DNA of 64,000 nucleotides from Scortum barcoo. Taxonomy: Eukaryota; Chordata; Actinopteri; Centrarchiformes; Terapontidae. Location of the stretch: the NCBI GenBank assembly GCA_023238725.1, contig CM041552.1, positions 15,725,147 through 15,789,146 of the forward strand. Direction: 5' to 3'. Under the pieces are notes generated by a model that saw nothing but the letters and a program-made list of their open reading frames with translations, was not told the DNA's origin and did not search any database. Of the stretch, positions 24,612-37,184 are shown one piece after another (position 1 is the stretch's first letter; the number at the start of each line of letters is the position of its first letter). Made by a program: the position numbers and the translations under genes.

Positions 24612-27600
24612 TGTACCCGACGCTGTGACCTTGTTCCTAGAGACTTTTTTGGGCCCTTTTCCAATGCATAGTTAGTTAGACTGCGACAGCAGCAAATGGC
24701 ACCTGTGTAGGTTGGTGTTAGAGCGAGGTTTTTGGTAATGCAGGTGGGATCAGCCATCACACCACAGCCAACATTATTCAGGTTAGCATCCCATTTGTCC
24801 TCCATTAGGGTGTTACAAACTATTAGACTTTAAGCACCCTGAGAAGGCTGGTTTTGCCATTACGGATGACACAACCGGAGCACTTAAGAGTGAGGAAGGG
24901 AAGTTATGTTCAGTACAAATGAAAGGCCATCGAAGGCTGTCTGAAATTCAATATCACGCCAGAAGAAATCCAAGGCCTGATTTCCCCTTTAGAAAAAGTT
25001 CAAATTTGCACATTTTTGCGCTCTTTAAAAACTAGATGCGTGTTTTTATTTAGCACTTCTGTGAATCCCCCCCAGGCACAACAGATATTCATTACATGGT
25101 GAAAAAGACTTAGAAAAGCAACAAGCATGGCACATTAGTGTTTACTTTACTGAATGTATCTATTCCATGAATATTCTATTTTTAGCTTTCCTCATGAGTA
25201 AAATGAACACATTTCCACACCACGATAAGCTGCCCAGATGCTCTATTCAGAACATTTAACCTACTACTCTATACAGCCCGTATATGAATGCTTATATAGC
25301 TGTATACTTACAGTTACAGATTCTGCCCCCAAGGGTGCTGTCTATATAAATCCAAGCGACTTGCTTTAGATTCAGCAGGAGTGTAATTATTACACCCCCC
25401 AGGGGTAACAAAGCAGAATTCAGTAGATACATATAATTTAAAATGAATATACAATGCATAATGCAATAGACAAGTAATGCAGTCACAACGATTACTAATG
25501 TATATGCTGTGGTATAAGAAACTATAAGAAGAGAGGGTTGTGTTAGTGGACCAGTAAAAGCAGTGTGTTGCGGAGCAACATACCAGTAATGGCAGTAAAC
25601 GGTACAAGCACTCAGCAAAAGCCAGTGGTGGTACGCTTATTTATATAGAGTTAATATGATACATTTCTTTACAAGGATTAAAGATGCTAAAGTACAAAAA
25701 AGGAAGGAAGCGAAAGCTGGAAAAATATCAATAAAATACCCCAGAAAAGGATTTAATGATTTCTGATAAATAGAAGTCTGCACCAAAAGAAGGCTGGGTG
25801 ACCTTGGACAGTGTAGCCAAGACTCCAGATGAAAACTTGACACCTGGAAATGAGAAGGGCGCTGTTAGCAAAAACTCATTTCTGAAGATGTTTCAGCGAG
25901 GGTAAATGACTAAAGTTGAGCACAGTCACAACTCAATTTGCTGGACGGAAATTGGTTAATTTCCAGCTTGAGAACTATTAGTACTACTTGAGCTTAAGGC
26001 TTCCATTCGCCGTCTCTTGATCTCCTGCGTCGGTTGTCTGCTCATGGATCAACCTCTTGTGGCAGCCGGAATGAAGTATTTTTAGTGTCTGTGGTACCGG
26101 CTTACAGACAGAGAAAAGCAGCCTTCTAAAATTGTATGAACTTATTTAGCATTGTCGTTATGCATCCACAGTATCCTTCAAGAGGTACAGAAGACGTGAT
26201 GGCAAAAGCACAATGCTGCATGATTGTAACATTATTATATCCATCTTCCTTAACGTGCAAGATACTGATGGGAAATTGCTTTTGTGTAACTCAGTTGTTG
26301 CCATTAGATAAAACTACTTTTAATGTAATCAGCCGTCGGTTCTCCTCATTCAGACTGTTGAAGTATCTTGCAAATGCTCACAAAGACTGCTTGGAATGCT
26401 CAACAGTGCTATAATAATAGGAATCCACAAGAGCATGTGGATTTTTTTTTTCGTCTTGGGCAGATTTTGCCTGTACTAAGCCCACTCCAGCACACTTCCC
26501 CCCTTACCACTAATCCACTCAGGAAATTGGGGTTTCATTAGAACGAATAAATGGAGACACCATTTCACATGAGTGGCTTAAACAGCTGAGTCGAAATACT
26601 TTATCAGCGGCTGATATGTCATTCAATTGGCCTCTCTGAATAGGTTGAAATGAGGTGTCATCGAGCCTCACGCTGATAGCAGGGAGGAGACGAGAGATCT
26701 GTGCAGAGCGCAGCAGCTTAGCCAGCAAGTTCAGGGAAACTTTTCACCTTCACGAACTCTTAAAACACAATTCAATGTGTTGGACATTGCTCGCATCAGA
26801 GTCCACAGTTATTATTGCATGAAAGAAGAGTTTCAATGGCATCAGTTGCCGTGCTGACCAATGAGCTACCTTGGATATTATCAGGCTTAAGACGTCACAG
26901 TAAAACAAGCTGCTTTCTAGTTGTTTTTTCTCACCTCTGAAGTGACATGAGGGGAGGTTTGTGCAGAAGTAGTTCAGAGAGTGTGCTGAGATGTTGATGG
27001 CCACGTTGGAGTTACAAAGAGAAGGAACTGAGGGGTGCTCATTAAGGGCTGGAACAGGCTAGGATTTTACGAACTGGGATGAGGAACCCACTCAAATTTT
27101 CTCTTACCGAAGTGCCACCATTATCCACAAACTCAAACATCTCCCCTATAGGCTTAATTAAGAGCTCTAACCTCATCTCAACCCCAACTATCAGACTGTG
27201 TAAGTCAAAGGAGCTTCCAAAGAGCATCCCAGACTACAACAAGGCAGACAAACATGAAAATTATTATAGTTTTTTTTTCCCTTTTTTTCATTCTGACACT
27301 TCACCCAGCAAGAAAAAGTTAGCACCGGCCTTTGTGTTCTTTGTTCCCGCTCTTTGATTCCAGGGTCGTTGGCACTTTGAGGGCAACCTACAATGAGGGA
27401 TAATGCTCCTGTGTTTGTACAAAGGCTGTTGGGGTTTCTGAGGGTGTAGCTGTGTCTGTGATGTGTTTCGCTGGTTGCTGCATTGCAGAGAAAGGCAACA
27501 TTGATCTGATCAGAGAGGGAGCCGCAGTGAGTCAGAGCGCCTGAGGAACAGAGCAACTGACAGATATACAGAGAGACCCTATTAAAGGCCCACGGTTGTC

Positions 27601-28430
27601 AAAAATGTGACCCAACATGAGAAAACATTGTGGGTGATAGTTTTCCTTTTGTCTGTTTGCTTTTTGTAGACTGTTTTGCTCCCATTCATATGTATGAACT
27701 GAATTTTGAATTTGTCATCCTCTTTTAGTTGCCGGTGTTAAATTTTCAAAGTTTAAAGGCTTATTTGGAGGTAAAATAAGTCTTAAAATTACATGATAAG
27801 AAATTGAGAGGGTTACTCTGTGTTAGTCATCATTCCTGCAGGTGCAAAAGTGATACTTACTTAGGCCAGTGTGAGAAATACTCCTCTCACTCTGCAACAA
27901 TGCATAGTAAAGTTGGATTTAAGTTATCAGCAGTCGAAGTTAGACAAATTAAGTGATTATCTTTCAGAGTTACAGTCTTTTTAGTTGGAAAGTCTGTCTT
28001 TGAGGTTTTACTTTATCCCCTCAAGGAGGCACTGTCCACAGAAGCATAAGGAGGGAACATCCAACTAAGAAAACAATAACCTAGTCACACTAGGAGGGAA
28101 TCAGCCATGAATGCACCAACAACTTTTACATATGTGAATATTATATTAACATAGACTGGAAAAGAACAGAGCCTCACCAGACAATAAAATCAACAAACCA
28201 ATACACAGCCGAGAGCATCTTGGCACTCGGTGTCACCTCGGAGCTCGACATCGAGCTTGTGACAGGATGCTACACGCAGATTCAGAAGTAGCTCTTTAAC
28301 CTGAATACTAAGTGGGGAATTTTTCTATCAGGATTAGCGGTAATTATATGCTTGACACAAACATATTATGATTATGTCGAGCAAAGTGCTATTAGTTCAA
28401 GAACAGGCAGACAAACATCGGATGTGTCCG

Positions 28431-28456
28431 TGTGTGTGTGTGTGTGTGTGTGTGTG
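28431..28456 (+). repeat. (TG)13 microsatellite
   Basis: Thirteen TG units; a shorter GT run follows at 28573-28591. Confidence 0.9.
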
Positions 28457-28914
28457 ATGTATTAATCACATTGCAGGGACGAGGTAAGGCATTCATTTTC
28501 AGAAGTAAAGACTTGAATTTAGGTTAATTTTAGGGTGAGCCTCTAGGTAATGAATGTAACTTGATGTCCTGATGTGTGTGTGTGTGTGTGTTTGTTTGTG
28601 CTTGTGTGTAAGCTCAGGGTCAGATACCAAATCCCTGCAGGCGCGCGTATGCATTTGTGTGTTGTTATGTACAAGGTTTAGCCTCCTTGAGCCGGTGCAA
28701 ATGCTCCCACAAGGTGAGGATAGAAAAAAATAGCCGAGGATAACACAAGGGTGTGTGTGACTCTGTGTGAAGTGCAAGTGTGTGTTCTCCCCATGGCCCA
28801 TCCATGACCCTGTAGCCTGTCTGTCCTCCGTGTATTTTAATCTATCATCACTCCTTTCGGTGTCATCCCATGTGCCTGGCCTCATTCTTCACCGACGTCT
28901 GTCTTCCTGGATTC

Positions 28915-29225
28915 ATCTCTGGAAATCTCTCTCTCTCTCACTCCCCCTTCCCCTCCTGCTGTGTCTCTAAAGCTCTCTCCGTCACTTTATCTCATCTTTC
29001 TTCTTTACCAGCTTTCCAGGGCCCAACATTTTTGTTCCCTCTTTCTCGCCCGATTTTTCGGTGCCGTTTTGCTGCATATGTGTTAGTGTTTATTTCTCTG
29101 TTGCTTACTGTTTTTTCTCCATGTCTCTCTCACTCTTTCATTGTTTCCCTCCCTACTCTCTCTCCACTCCCTCTTTCTCTCTCTCTCTCTCTCTGTCTTT
29201 CTGTCTCCCGGACGCCTCCAGCAGC
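28915..29225 (+). repeat. Pyrimidine-rich (CT-rich) tract
   Basis: About 300 bases dominated by C and T, ending in a CT microsatellite (about 29172-29194) and CGGACGCCTCCAG. It creates an acceptor-like context near 29221 and explains the 134- and 61-codon + strand open frames of Ser/Leu/Phe composition. Confidence 0.7.
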
Positions 29226-29809
29226 AGACGACAGGCGGCCTCATAGTGTCGAATGGAGAGACTTTAAGATCTGAAGGTCTCTTGGCCTCACAAAGGGAGC
29301 ACGTCAACACTACACACAGAGTAATAAATGGCACTTAACATAACTCCCTAGACTTTTTTTTCCTATACTCTTCCTGCAGTTTCTCCCTCTCTCTCTGTGT
29401 CACCTCCCCTCACCTGTCTGTCCCTACTGCAACTTCGTGCCTGTGTAGCATGCCGACATCTGACCCTTTCTCTTAGGGTAGGGTTAGTTCACACAAATAA
29501 CAAAAAACATTCTTTGTTACCTTCCTCCATTGTTGTTTTTATTTATTTTTATGTCTGCTGAAATTTAGACATGCTTGAGATTCCTGCCTCCATCCTAACA
29601 CAATGACGCAAAATAGAATTTCATATGTGGTGCACCAAGCATAGAAAAATTACATACAACATTTTCAGCAAGATTTCTTTATGTAGCTGCAATAGTCAAT
29701 CGGAATTTAACTGGCAACCGTTTTCATAATTTTCATGATTATCAAAAAGCCAAACACTGCCTGAGCCCAGCTTCTTAAATGTTAAATGCTCTTCTTTGAC
29801 AGATACAAT

Positions 29810-30065
29810 ATTCAATCAATTCATCCAGTCATTATCAAGACCACTTTTTCTTAGAGGGTTCTTTAGGGGCAGATTGCATTCTGGACAGGTCACCAGTCCA
29901 CCAATCACAGGGCTGACATATAGAGACATTTAACCATTCACACTTGCAAATACATGCAATTTAGAGTCACCAGTAAACCTAACCAGCATGTGCCTGTGCC
30001 TGAACTATAGGAGGAAGTTGGAGTACCTGGAGAAAATCTGCACAGGACTTTTGGACTGTTGGTCA
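29810..30065 (-). mobile_element. Teleost SINE-like interspersed repeat, - orientation
   Basis: In order on the + strand: CTGGACAGGTCACCAGTC, AATCACAGGGCTGACATA, AGAGACATTTAACCATTCAC, GCAATTTAGAGTCACCAGTA, AACCTAACCAGCATG, GGAGGAAGTTGGAGTACC and GGAGAAAATCTGCACAGG. Their reverse complements match, in reverse order, motifs of the copy at 15530-15796 (for example GCAGGTTAGG and GACCTGTCCAGG). This copy is better preserved, including the part corresponding to the Gly-rich-looking CCGGAGTACCC region known in family members. Confidence 0.75.
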
Positions 30066-31373
30066 TATATTTGAAAAAAGAAGCAATCTGAAAGTGACAC
30101 GCTGAGAAATGATAAGACATAATCAGCTTATTAACTGATGCTGACTGCTGCAGTGCTGAACACAGTGAAGAAATAGTTTAAATAGAAACAGAAATGTTTA
30201 AATGTAGAATTTGCTGAGAAGTAATCTCTCTATGCTTTGAGCGACACTACAATAGCATAAAGCTTCTTTTACTGGGGTCGAGGCGTGAATCTCAGGGACA
30301 AAACCTGCTGATTAAACCCATCTCCACAGCTAGATACCAGTAGAGGAAGTGACTTTTTTTTTTTTGTAATGTGGGTGAACTGATCCTTTAATTAATTTAT
30401 TTTCTCATACGCAGTCTCTTTCCATTGTCGTTGAAATGTTCCCTCAATATCCTGCTCCAACTCTTTCAGTCTCTATTGATTATGTCTAATTTTCTGTTTT
30501 TGTGCCTTTATTTCTATTCCCCCACCACCACTTGCGTACTTTCTATCAATCTCCTCGCCACTCACACTGCGTTATCGTCTTCACAAAAGCTGCCTTCTCC
30601 CCGCTCCTCTCTGCGTCGCCCCATCTCCTTCATCCATCTGCACGGTACCAAGAGTGATGGAGGAGAATAAGGGGGGAGGAGTGGAGGATGATGGAGGAGA
30701 AGACAGTGGAGATGTGCAGTGGTTGTGATGGATGAATACTGGCTGAGGCATTAAGAAGACTCTGCTTCATTCTTAAACTGGCACAATAAGCACTGGCGGT
30801 ACATAAACGCAGTTGAGAAATATTCCCCCTGACAAATACAGTTAAGAAATGCTCTCCTGACAAACATACACATTACAAATAACAGCTGTGGCAATATACT
30901 TCCACATCAGGTACAGCTCCATCACTCTCCCGGTTATCGCACTTCTTTGCTTATGCAAGCGTTTGTTGCATCTCCTGACTATAAAGTAGTTACTTTCCTA
31001 CAAGATGTTAAAAAGCTAAGAGTTTTGATTGAATATTCTAGGGGACATATAAAAACTTTTTTTGCAATGGGAGATATTAATGGATATTGTGTTAGTGCAA
31101 CAAGTACAACAGCTACAGCTGCTCTCAGTGGCATTTAGATATGAAGGCAGACACACCACTGCATCTTTTAAACCTGAAAAAAAAGTCAAAACACACTGAC
31201 TCAGGGGCTGCGTCATTTTCATTTGTTTGGCTCTGAGAAGTCTGATGTTACCATGAAGTCAGGAAAAAAAAAACATTTGACATTTGAACCTTTACTTCCA
31301 CTAGTTTCATACTGTTTGATTTTCTGTTTCCCCTTAGGGGGCAACACACTCGCAGGAAATACAGAAGCTAGTA

Positions 31374-31430
31374 TGAATATTAGCTTCCTGTGTGAATATT
31401 AGTTTCCTGTTTGAATATTAGCTTTTCTTA
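31374..31430 (+). repeat. Three tandem copies of a 19-bp unit
   Basis: Each unit begins TGAATATTAG followed by CTTCCTGTG, TTTCCTGTT or CTTTTCTTA. The units sit at 31374-31392, 31393-31411 and 31412-31430. Confidence 0.85.
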
Positions 31431-31839
31431 AATTTTCCAGTCATGAATGTCGCTATGAAACAAATGAAACAGCTCCCTTGGAGAATTAATTCATTCCAGC
31501 CACTGGGTAGGATCAAGATTAGTCCAACTTGGGACACCCAATGTTGCCTTGACCTTTGTCATATTACTATTCTAATTGGTGTATTCCAGCTCTCACAGGT
31601 GCTAAACTGTGTCTTCAAGACCTCTGATGTTTTGCTCCCAGAACTTTTTCTATCCTTTTGTTAAGACCTGATCCAGTTCCCTGATTTTTAGATTGTGTTT
31701 TTAACCCTCTTATTTGATATTTTCCCTTTTAGAGCACATACGCTGCCCTTTCCCCTAATGTCCCTTTCCTTCTTGCCTAATACAGTATCTTAAATATTCT
31801 ACTTTCTAATCTTTGTTTTGTTGTTCCCCTGTTTTCTAG

Positions 31840-32889
31840 AACCCTGACGTTGTTGTTCTGAGTGGCAGATGTGGAGAATGAACGTCACCTCCAAGAAGAA
31901 GCTGTTGAAAACTGAAGAAAAAAAATAAGAAAAGGCCCTACGGCTCCTCTCCCGTATCTCCTGTTTACTGTACCCATTAATTTGTTTCCATGAATATCAT
32001 GGGGTTATAGACCTGTACTGTCTGGTTTACTTTTAACTGCTAATCTTGGTTCTCATGTCTGGATTGGACAACCGTGTGAAGGCCGAGTGTCTGATTGGCC
32101 AGTTGCTGCTGGATCCAGCTGCAGGTGTGACCGTCCTAATCGATGTTGACGGGAAATGAAACGTCTGCGTCAGTGTGGAAGTGGATACAATGGGCGCAGA
32201 GCAACAGGAAGAGGCGTATGTCCCAACATTAAATTTGACAGAAAATGAACTTCTCACCATCTGGAGCAGCATCAACAAGCACGGACACATACCGAGTCAA
32301 CGACAAAAACAGTAAAAGTTGGATGCATAGATAATCACACTCAACATGGATATACAATATGTTAGACTGCACAAACAGAAGGGGAATTACATCACACAGA
32401 AGATCATCTGGATGGGTCTGGTTTTGGATATGAACATTATGTTAAACACTAATGGCTCACTGTTTCTCCAACTAAACATAAGGGACTCTGAACATGGCTG
32501 GATCTAAGTGGCTCCCCTTTATTAACCCATGTGGAATAGCAATCCTGTTAGACCTGGATCTTAACCTTGACTGGACCCTGTAATCTCTGTCTGTTTCTGG
32601 AAAGCACACACGGTATGTAAGGAAACCTGAACTGAACTGGTTTGACCCGAATGAACCTGGACCCAGTGGAGCCTGAACTGGAACTGCCTACCAGTAAAGG
32701 ATTCGGACTGTGCAGCGATTTGATGCAGATTAAACTGGGCTAGACTAGACAGGCCTCTTATCTATCAGTCTAGTCTGCGTATTGTACTGCTCTGGTCCAA
32801 TATCTGCTGCTTTCCACTCGATGTTACTGGTGAGGACCTTGAGGATCTTCACCAGGGTCTCTCACATCTCTCCGGGCCCACTTAAACAG
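31840..32889 (+). other. Block bounded by strong acceptor- and donor-like sites; possible untranslated or alternative exon
   Basis: The left edge follows CCCCTGTTTTCTAG (AG at 31838-31839) after a long T-rich stretch. The right edge is AAACAG|GTGAGTAAT (GT at 32890-32891), a near-perfect donor. Joined from the LRFN exon at 23933, the frame would read two residues (Glu-Pro) and stop, so it would act as a short alternative C-terminus or a stop-bearing exon. It also holds an open frame at 32055-32315 with one in-frame TGA at 32157-32159. At 1,050 bases it is long for an internal exon. Alternatively only its right part is a 5' untranslated exon. Confidence 0.2.
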
Positions 32890-33079
32890 GTGAGTAATCT
32901 GCCGATTAGCCCATTAACCTAACCAAACAAGCAGCCAAATGAGAAGTTCTGTCACCCCAAGACCTGGGCTCATTAATCAGTGTGACATATGGTAACCCAC
33001 CGGCAGTCACCTTGGCCGTACACCAATTTTGGGTCCTGCCCCACAGTTTAAGACACACTTGCACTTTGCAGCGTCTCCT

Positions 33080-33180
33080 CCTGCCGCGAGTGGTCTGTAA
33101 CTTAATGAGGGCGACGCTTTAACGAGCGCCATCTAATTGCTGTCAGCCAGACAATTAGAGAGCCACCTTGGCTAAACGAT
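33080..33180. promoter_or_regulatory. Candidate regulatory element with inverted pair of homeodomain cores
   Basis: CTAATTG (33133-33139) and CAATTAG (33152-33158) are exact reverse complements separated by 12 bases, a geometry suited to a homeodomain dimer. The surrounding unique sequence is CpG-containing and not low complexity. Function is inferred only. Confidence 0.25.
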
Positions 33181-34588
33181 CGGCTTCGTTACTTCTCTCG
33201 ACCGACAATATCACAACAGGCGACGGAAAATGCCTTCCCGCCTCCTGTTTGTTTCTTGCTCTTTTAGTCGCTCCTCACCTCGCGCTCCTTCCCTCCACAT
33301 CTCCTGCTCCATCCACCTCTCCCCCTCTGACCATCAAATGTGTCTCTTTTTTTTTTCTTTTTTTTTCCCTGCCCGCCTGAGGCACTGATCAAATAGTATT
33401 TGAAAATATAATGTGCTGGGAGAGGATATGGTCATGGGCTAACACCACAGCCTCAGGGATGGACTTTGCCTGTATAAGGCGGGGGGGGTCATGGACAGAG
33501 GCCGTCTATCCCTGCAGAATTAAATAACTCACCCAGTCCTAGAGAGCGATTTCCACCATCAAAATAAAATTACACACTTATTAGATGTAATCAATACCAT
33601 ATTCTGTTAAGCAGTCAAATTTCAGAATTCTAGCTCCCCACTGAAAAGAGAATTGCCTGAATTATAAACCTATTTAACAATAAACCTCCAGAACAAAAGT
33701 ATTATGTTCCATTCTTCCTTCCTAGAATGAGGGTATAAACAAAACAGCATAGTAGTAATTGAAAAGCTTTCCAGAGTACAGACACAATAATTACCATTGG
33801 GTATAATTATCATCAATTACTTTCATCATGCATGGATGTTTTCCTTAATTTCAGCAGTGCCACGTAGTACAACAGAATCAGATTCATTGTTTGCATGGTG
33901 GTGTTGAAGAAATTAAGTACATTGAATTGATTTTCTGGTCCCATTATTACTTTCCTTGACAATTTCTTAGTAAATATCAGTTTGGCCGAAGATAATTTAT
34001 TCAGCGTGACACCTACAAATGCACACCCACATAAACAAACTGTCAAGAGGACAGTTTTCTGAATGTAAAAGAAAACATTGGGATGGTGATCATTGCAGAG
34101 AAACTGTTCTGTTTTGTGGGTTCACATTACATCTTCTCCCAAGCAAGTATAACCTAGAAACATACAATATTAAAAAGAGGAGTCAAATCACAACCTTTTC
34201 TTTTATCATTTAATATATTTTTTTGTCTGTCATTTCATTTTGATATCTGTCATCAGTGGACTCATGCACATCTCATTATGCTAATGTCCAGTCTGTAACA
34301 TTCAACGGACCGAGAAAATATGGATTCCTTCACTGTTTTGACCAGACAGTGAGCCAAAGACGTTATTTTCTCCAGTAAGTGGTGGTTGCAGGGAGTGCCG
34401 GTAATGACTGTTTCCAGTTTTAACATTACATCTCAAGAACAAAGTGACACAAGTACTTTCATCGTTCAATAATAACAGCAATGAATCAGTCAGACTTTCT
34501 GGTCCGGTACACAGGCAGGAGATCCAGAGTGGCCATCAAGGGCACTTCTATTGTAGTTATCTCTTTTTATACACTTATGACTGTGTAA

Positions 34589-34591
<3 letters not shown>

Positions 34592-34622
<31 letters not shown>
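34592..34622 (+). repeat. (TG)15 microsatellite
   Basis: About fifteen TG units followed by TCCTCCC. Confidence 0.9.
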
Positions 34623-34624
<2 letters not shown>

Positions 34625-34800
34625 TCCCAAGACAGCATGAACAGGATGAGTAGGATTGCAGACATGTGTGTGTGTGTTGATGTCAGACACCAGAAGCTGT
34701 GAACAGGATTACAGATGTCAACACCAGAAGCTGTTTACAAACAAACATTTCCTCTCTCCATTGTTGCTGGTGATTATTTGAGCCATCTTGTCTATTTCCT

Positions 34801-34850
34801 ATACACACACACATGCACACACACACACACACATACACACACACACACGC
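34801..34850 (+). repeat. Interrupted CA microsatellite
   Basis: CA units interrupted by CATGCACA and CATACA. Together with 34592-34622 it could pair TG against CA in a folded strand. Confidence 0.88.
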
Positions 34851-36876
34851 CAGAGAGAGTGCAAGAGACAACATGAGACAAATACACAAACTAAAAACAC
34901 ATTATAAAAATAGATCCCATATGAAAAAACTTCCTGAGTTTTTTCCAGCCTGTCTTCTATCTTTATCTTAACCTTTCAACTCTCTGGTTGCAACTGTTGT
35001 TTCATTCATGTAAAAAGTCAGGACGGATCATATGGCGCTTTTTTAATTCTTCGTCCGAGTGACAAACTCATCAGCCGGTGCGTCGGTATCTTGATGGAAT
35101 AAATAGATTTTACCCTGTAGCAATTTACAATATCTACCTCATCATCACAAAATCGTGGAATATTGTGTTACACCGGAGGGATGAGGCGGCAGGTAGGAAG
35201 GACATTTGATTACCGTGATCTCATTTGTTACAATCAGTATGCCTGAACCCCTCTGACACTGTAAAACTTTCCCATTAGCTCTGAGCCTTGTGTGCTAAAG
35301 CAGTGGTTATTTGCATGTCATTATCAAACATACGACGGCAGATTTTGTAAGGGCTTCTCCAGACTGCTCGGTATTAGCTCAATATTGGCTAGATTATGCA
35401 GATTTATGCCTTTGTTCCTCGAGTGTGACGGATACGGGTGGAGGCAAAATTATGACTCCAACCAGTTCTGTGACGTTAAGAAAATACGTCATGTTTACAT
35501 CAAGGAGCCTTTGCGAGGAAACGCGTTGTAGTGTCACCAGCAGAAATAAATCCGAGCTTAATTTCCCGTTCCTCCTTCTTCTCTCAGCCATAAAAGTGAA
35601 TGAAGCTTGCAGACACCTTTATAATGACGATGACGAATGACTGATACATGTTGTTCCCTCCTCCCTGACACTGTTCAGCGCCGTTTCCTCCTACCGAACA
35701 TTCTCCTCCTCCTTATCCGCGGTCAAGTGTAGAGGTCACGAAGAAACATTGAGCTTATTATCTTGACTGAAATATGTCCATCATGTAAGACTGCAGATAT
35801 GGGGAGTGTAAGGAGGTCATGTGCGATTAAATTTTCATGAAAGTTTCAGTTAGCATGATCCTTTTGTACTTGCTAGGCTCTGGAGGCAAACAACTGAAGG
35901 ACTAGTTCGACAGCTAGCCTTTACACAAATGTAGAAATAATACTGAGGGGTTCTATGGGCTGTTACCCGGGAACTATTTCTTGACTGGACGGAGTAAGTT
36001 ACTTCTAAACTAGCAGTTTTCAGTCTTCACGCTCAGCTGAGCCAACCAGCTGCTGACTGTAGCATTATATATTCATCTGACAAACGTGAGATTGGTTTAT
36101 TTCTTCTTATCTAAGAGAGAGAATAAACATACTTCCCAAAATGACAGACTGTTAAGTATTCCAGGTCCCTAATCACTCAGACGTGATCAAATGATGGCAG
36201 CTGTTCTAGTAGATAATGTTGTCAGATCTGTCAGATGATATAGGTTATGTTGTGCAAAAAAAATGTACCAAAAATTAGCATGATGAACATTTTTAGAGGC
36301 AAAATCAAGTATTTATAAGTGGCCTGAATAGCCCAAGACTCGTAAAGGTTGAACACGTTCACCGGATGTGTGTTATGGTGCTCTTCCACGCACAGATTTG
36401 TAAAGAAAAGTGAGATCTCGATGTCTTTCAGCCATCCAAATTCACAAGGATTAAACTGGCAATCACTTCACTGATGATGTGAACAAGACACGCGCAACGT
36501 CTCTTCAGCCAAGCGACGCATGCAATGCGAACTGCGATGTGGTCTCGTTTTCACTCGATGTGACAGCCTCCATCTGTGACCGTTTTGCAGCAGCATTTAC
36601 GAGTCTAGCAACCATTCAGTTCATTTCATTCACCAAAGGCCAAAGCGGCACAGTGAGAAACATACGGACTGTAGCTGAGATCACAAACCTTAATGTGGAG
36701 GAGATGCGGCATGCGCTTCCCACCATGGGGGCTGATGGGCCATGCTGTGACTTCAATTTAAGCAGCAGCATGTCACATCTGACGGCTGATGCGGCGGTGA
36801 TGTACAGTAACTAGATGTGGCCATGCATACATTACTGCATCTGCATAAAACCATTCGACGTGTCTCTCAAACACAC

Positions 36877-36904
36877 ACGCACGCACGCACGCACGCACGC
36901 ACGC
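36877..36904 (+). repeat. (GCAC)7 / ACGC microsatellite
   Basis: Seven GCAC units following CACACAC. This motif contributes CpG to the surrounding CpG-rich zone. Confidence 0.88.
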
Positions 36905-37184
36905 ATTCGCATCAGATCTAAAAATGACCCCTGGTCGCTCTGACACATCACCGCCGGATGCTGCGCTCATTACACGCGGCTTCCCAGCCAGCTTGTGAGT
37001 GAGAAAGATTGAAAAGAAAAAAAAAAATGAAAACGGGAGAGCGCATGTGAAGACTATGTGCCCTACCTCCCTACTGTATAAATGCAAGTGGGTGGGGGTA
37101 AAAGTGTGTGTGCGCGCACGCTCCGGTGTTGTCTGTCCTGCGGTGATGTAAGACGAGTGTCCTACAAGAGCATGACAAGGTGAA

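Noticed and set aside
36479..36814. 111-codon + strand open frame
   Set aside because: Resembles no family I know and lacks supporting splice or promoter evidence of its own. Kept only as a note in the CpG-rich zone.
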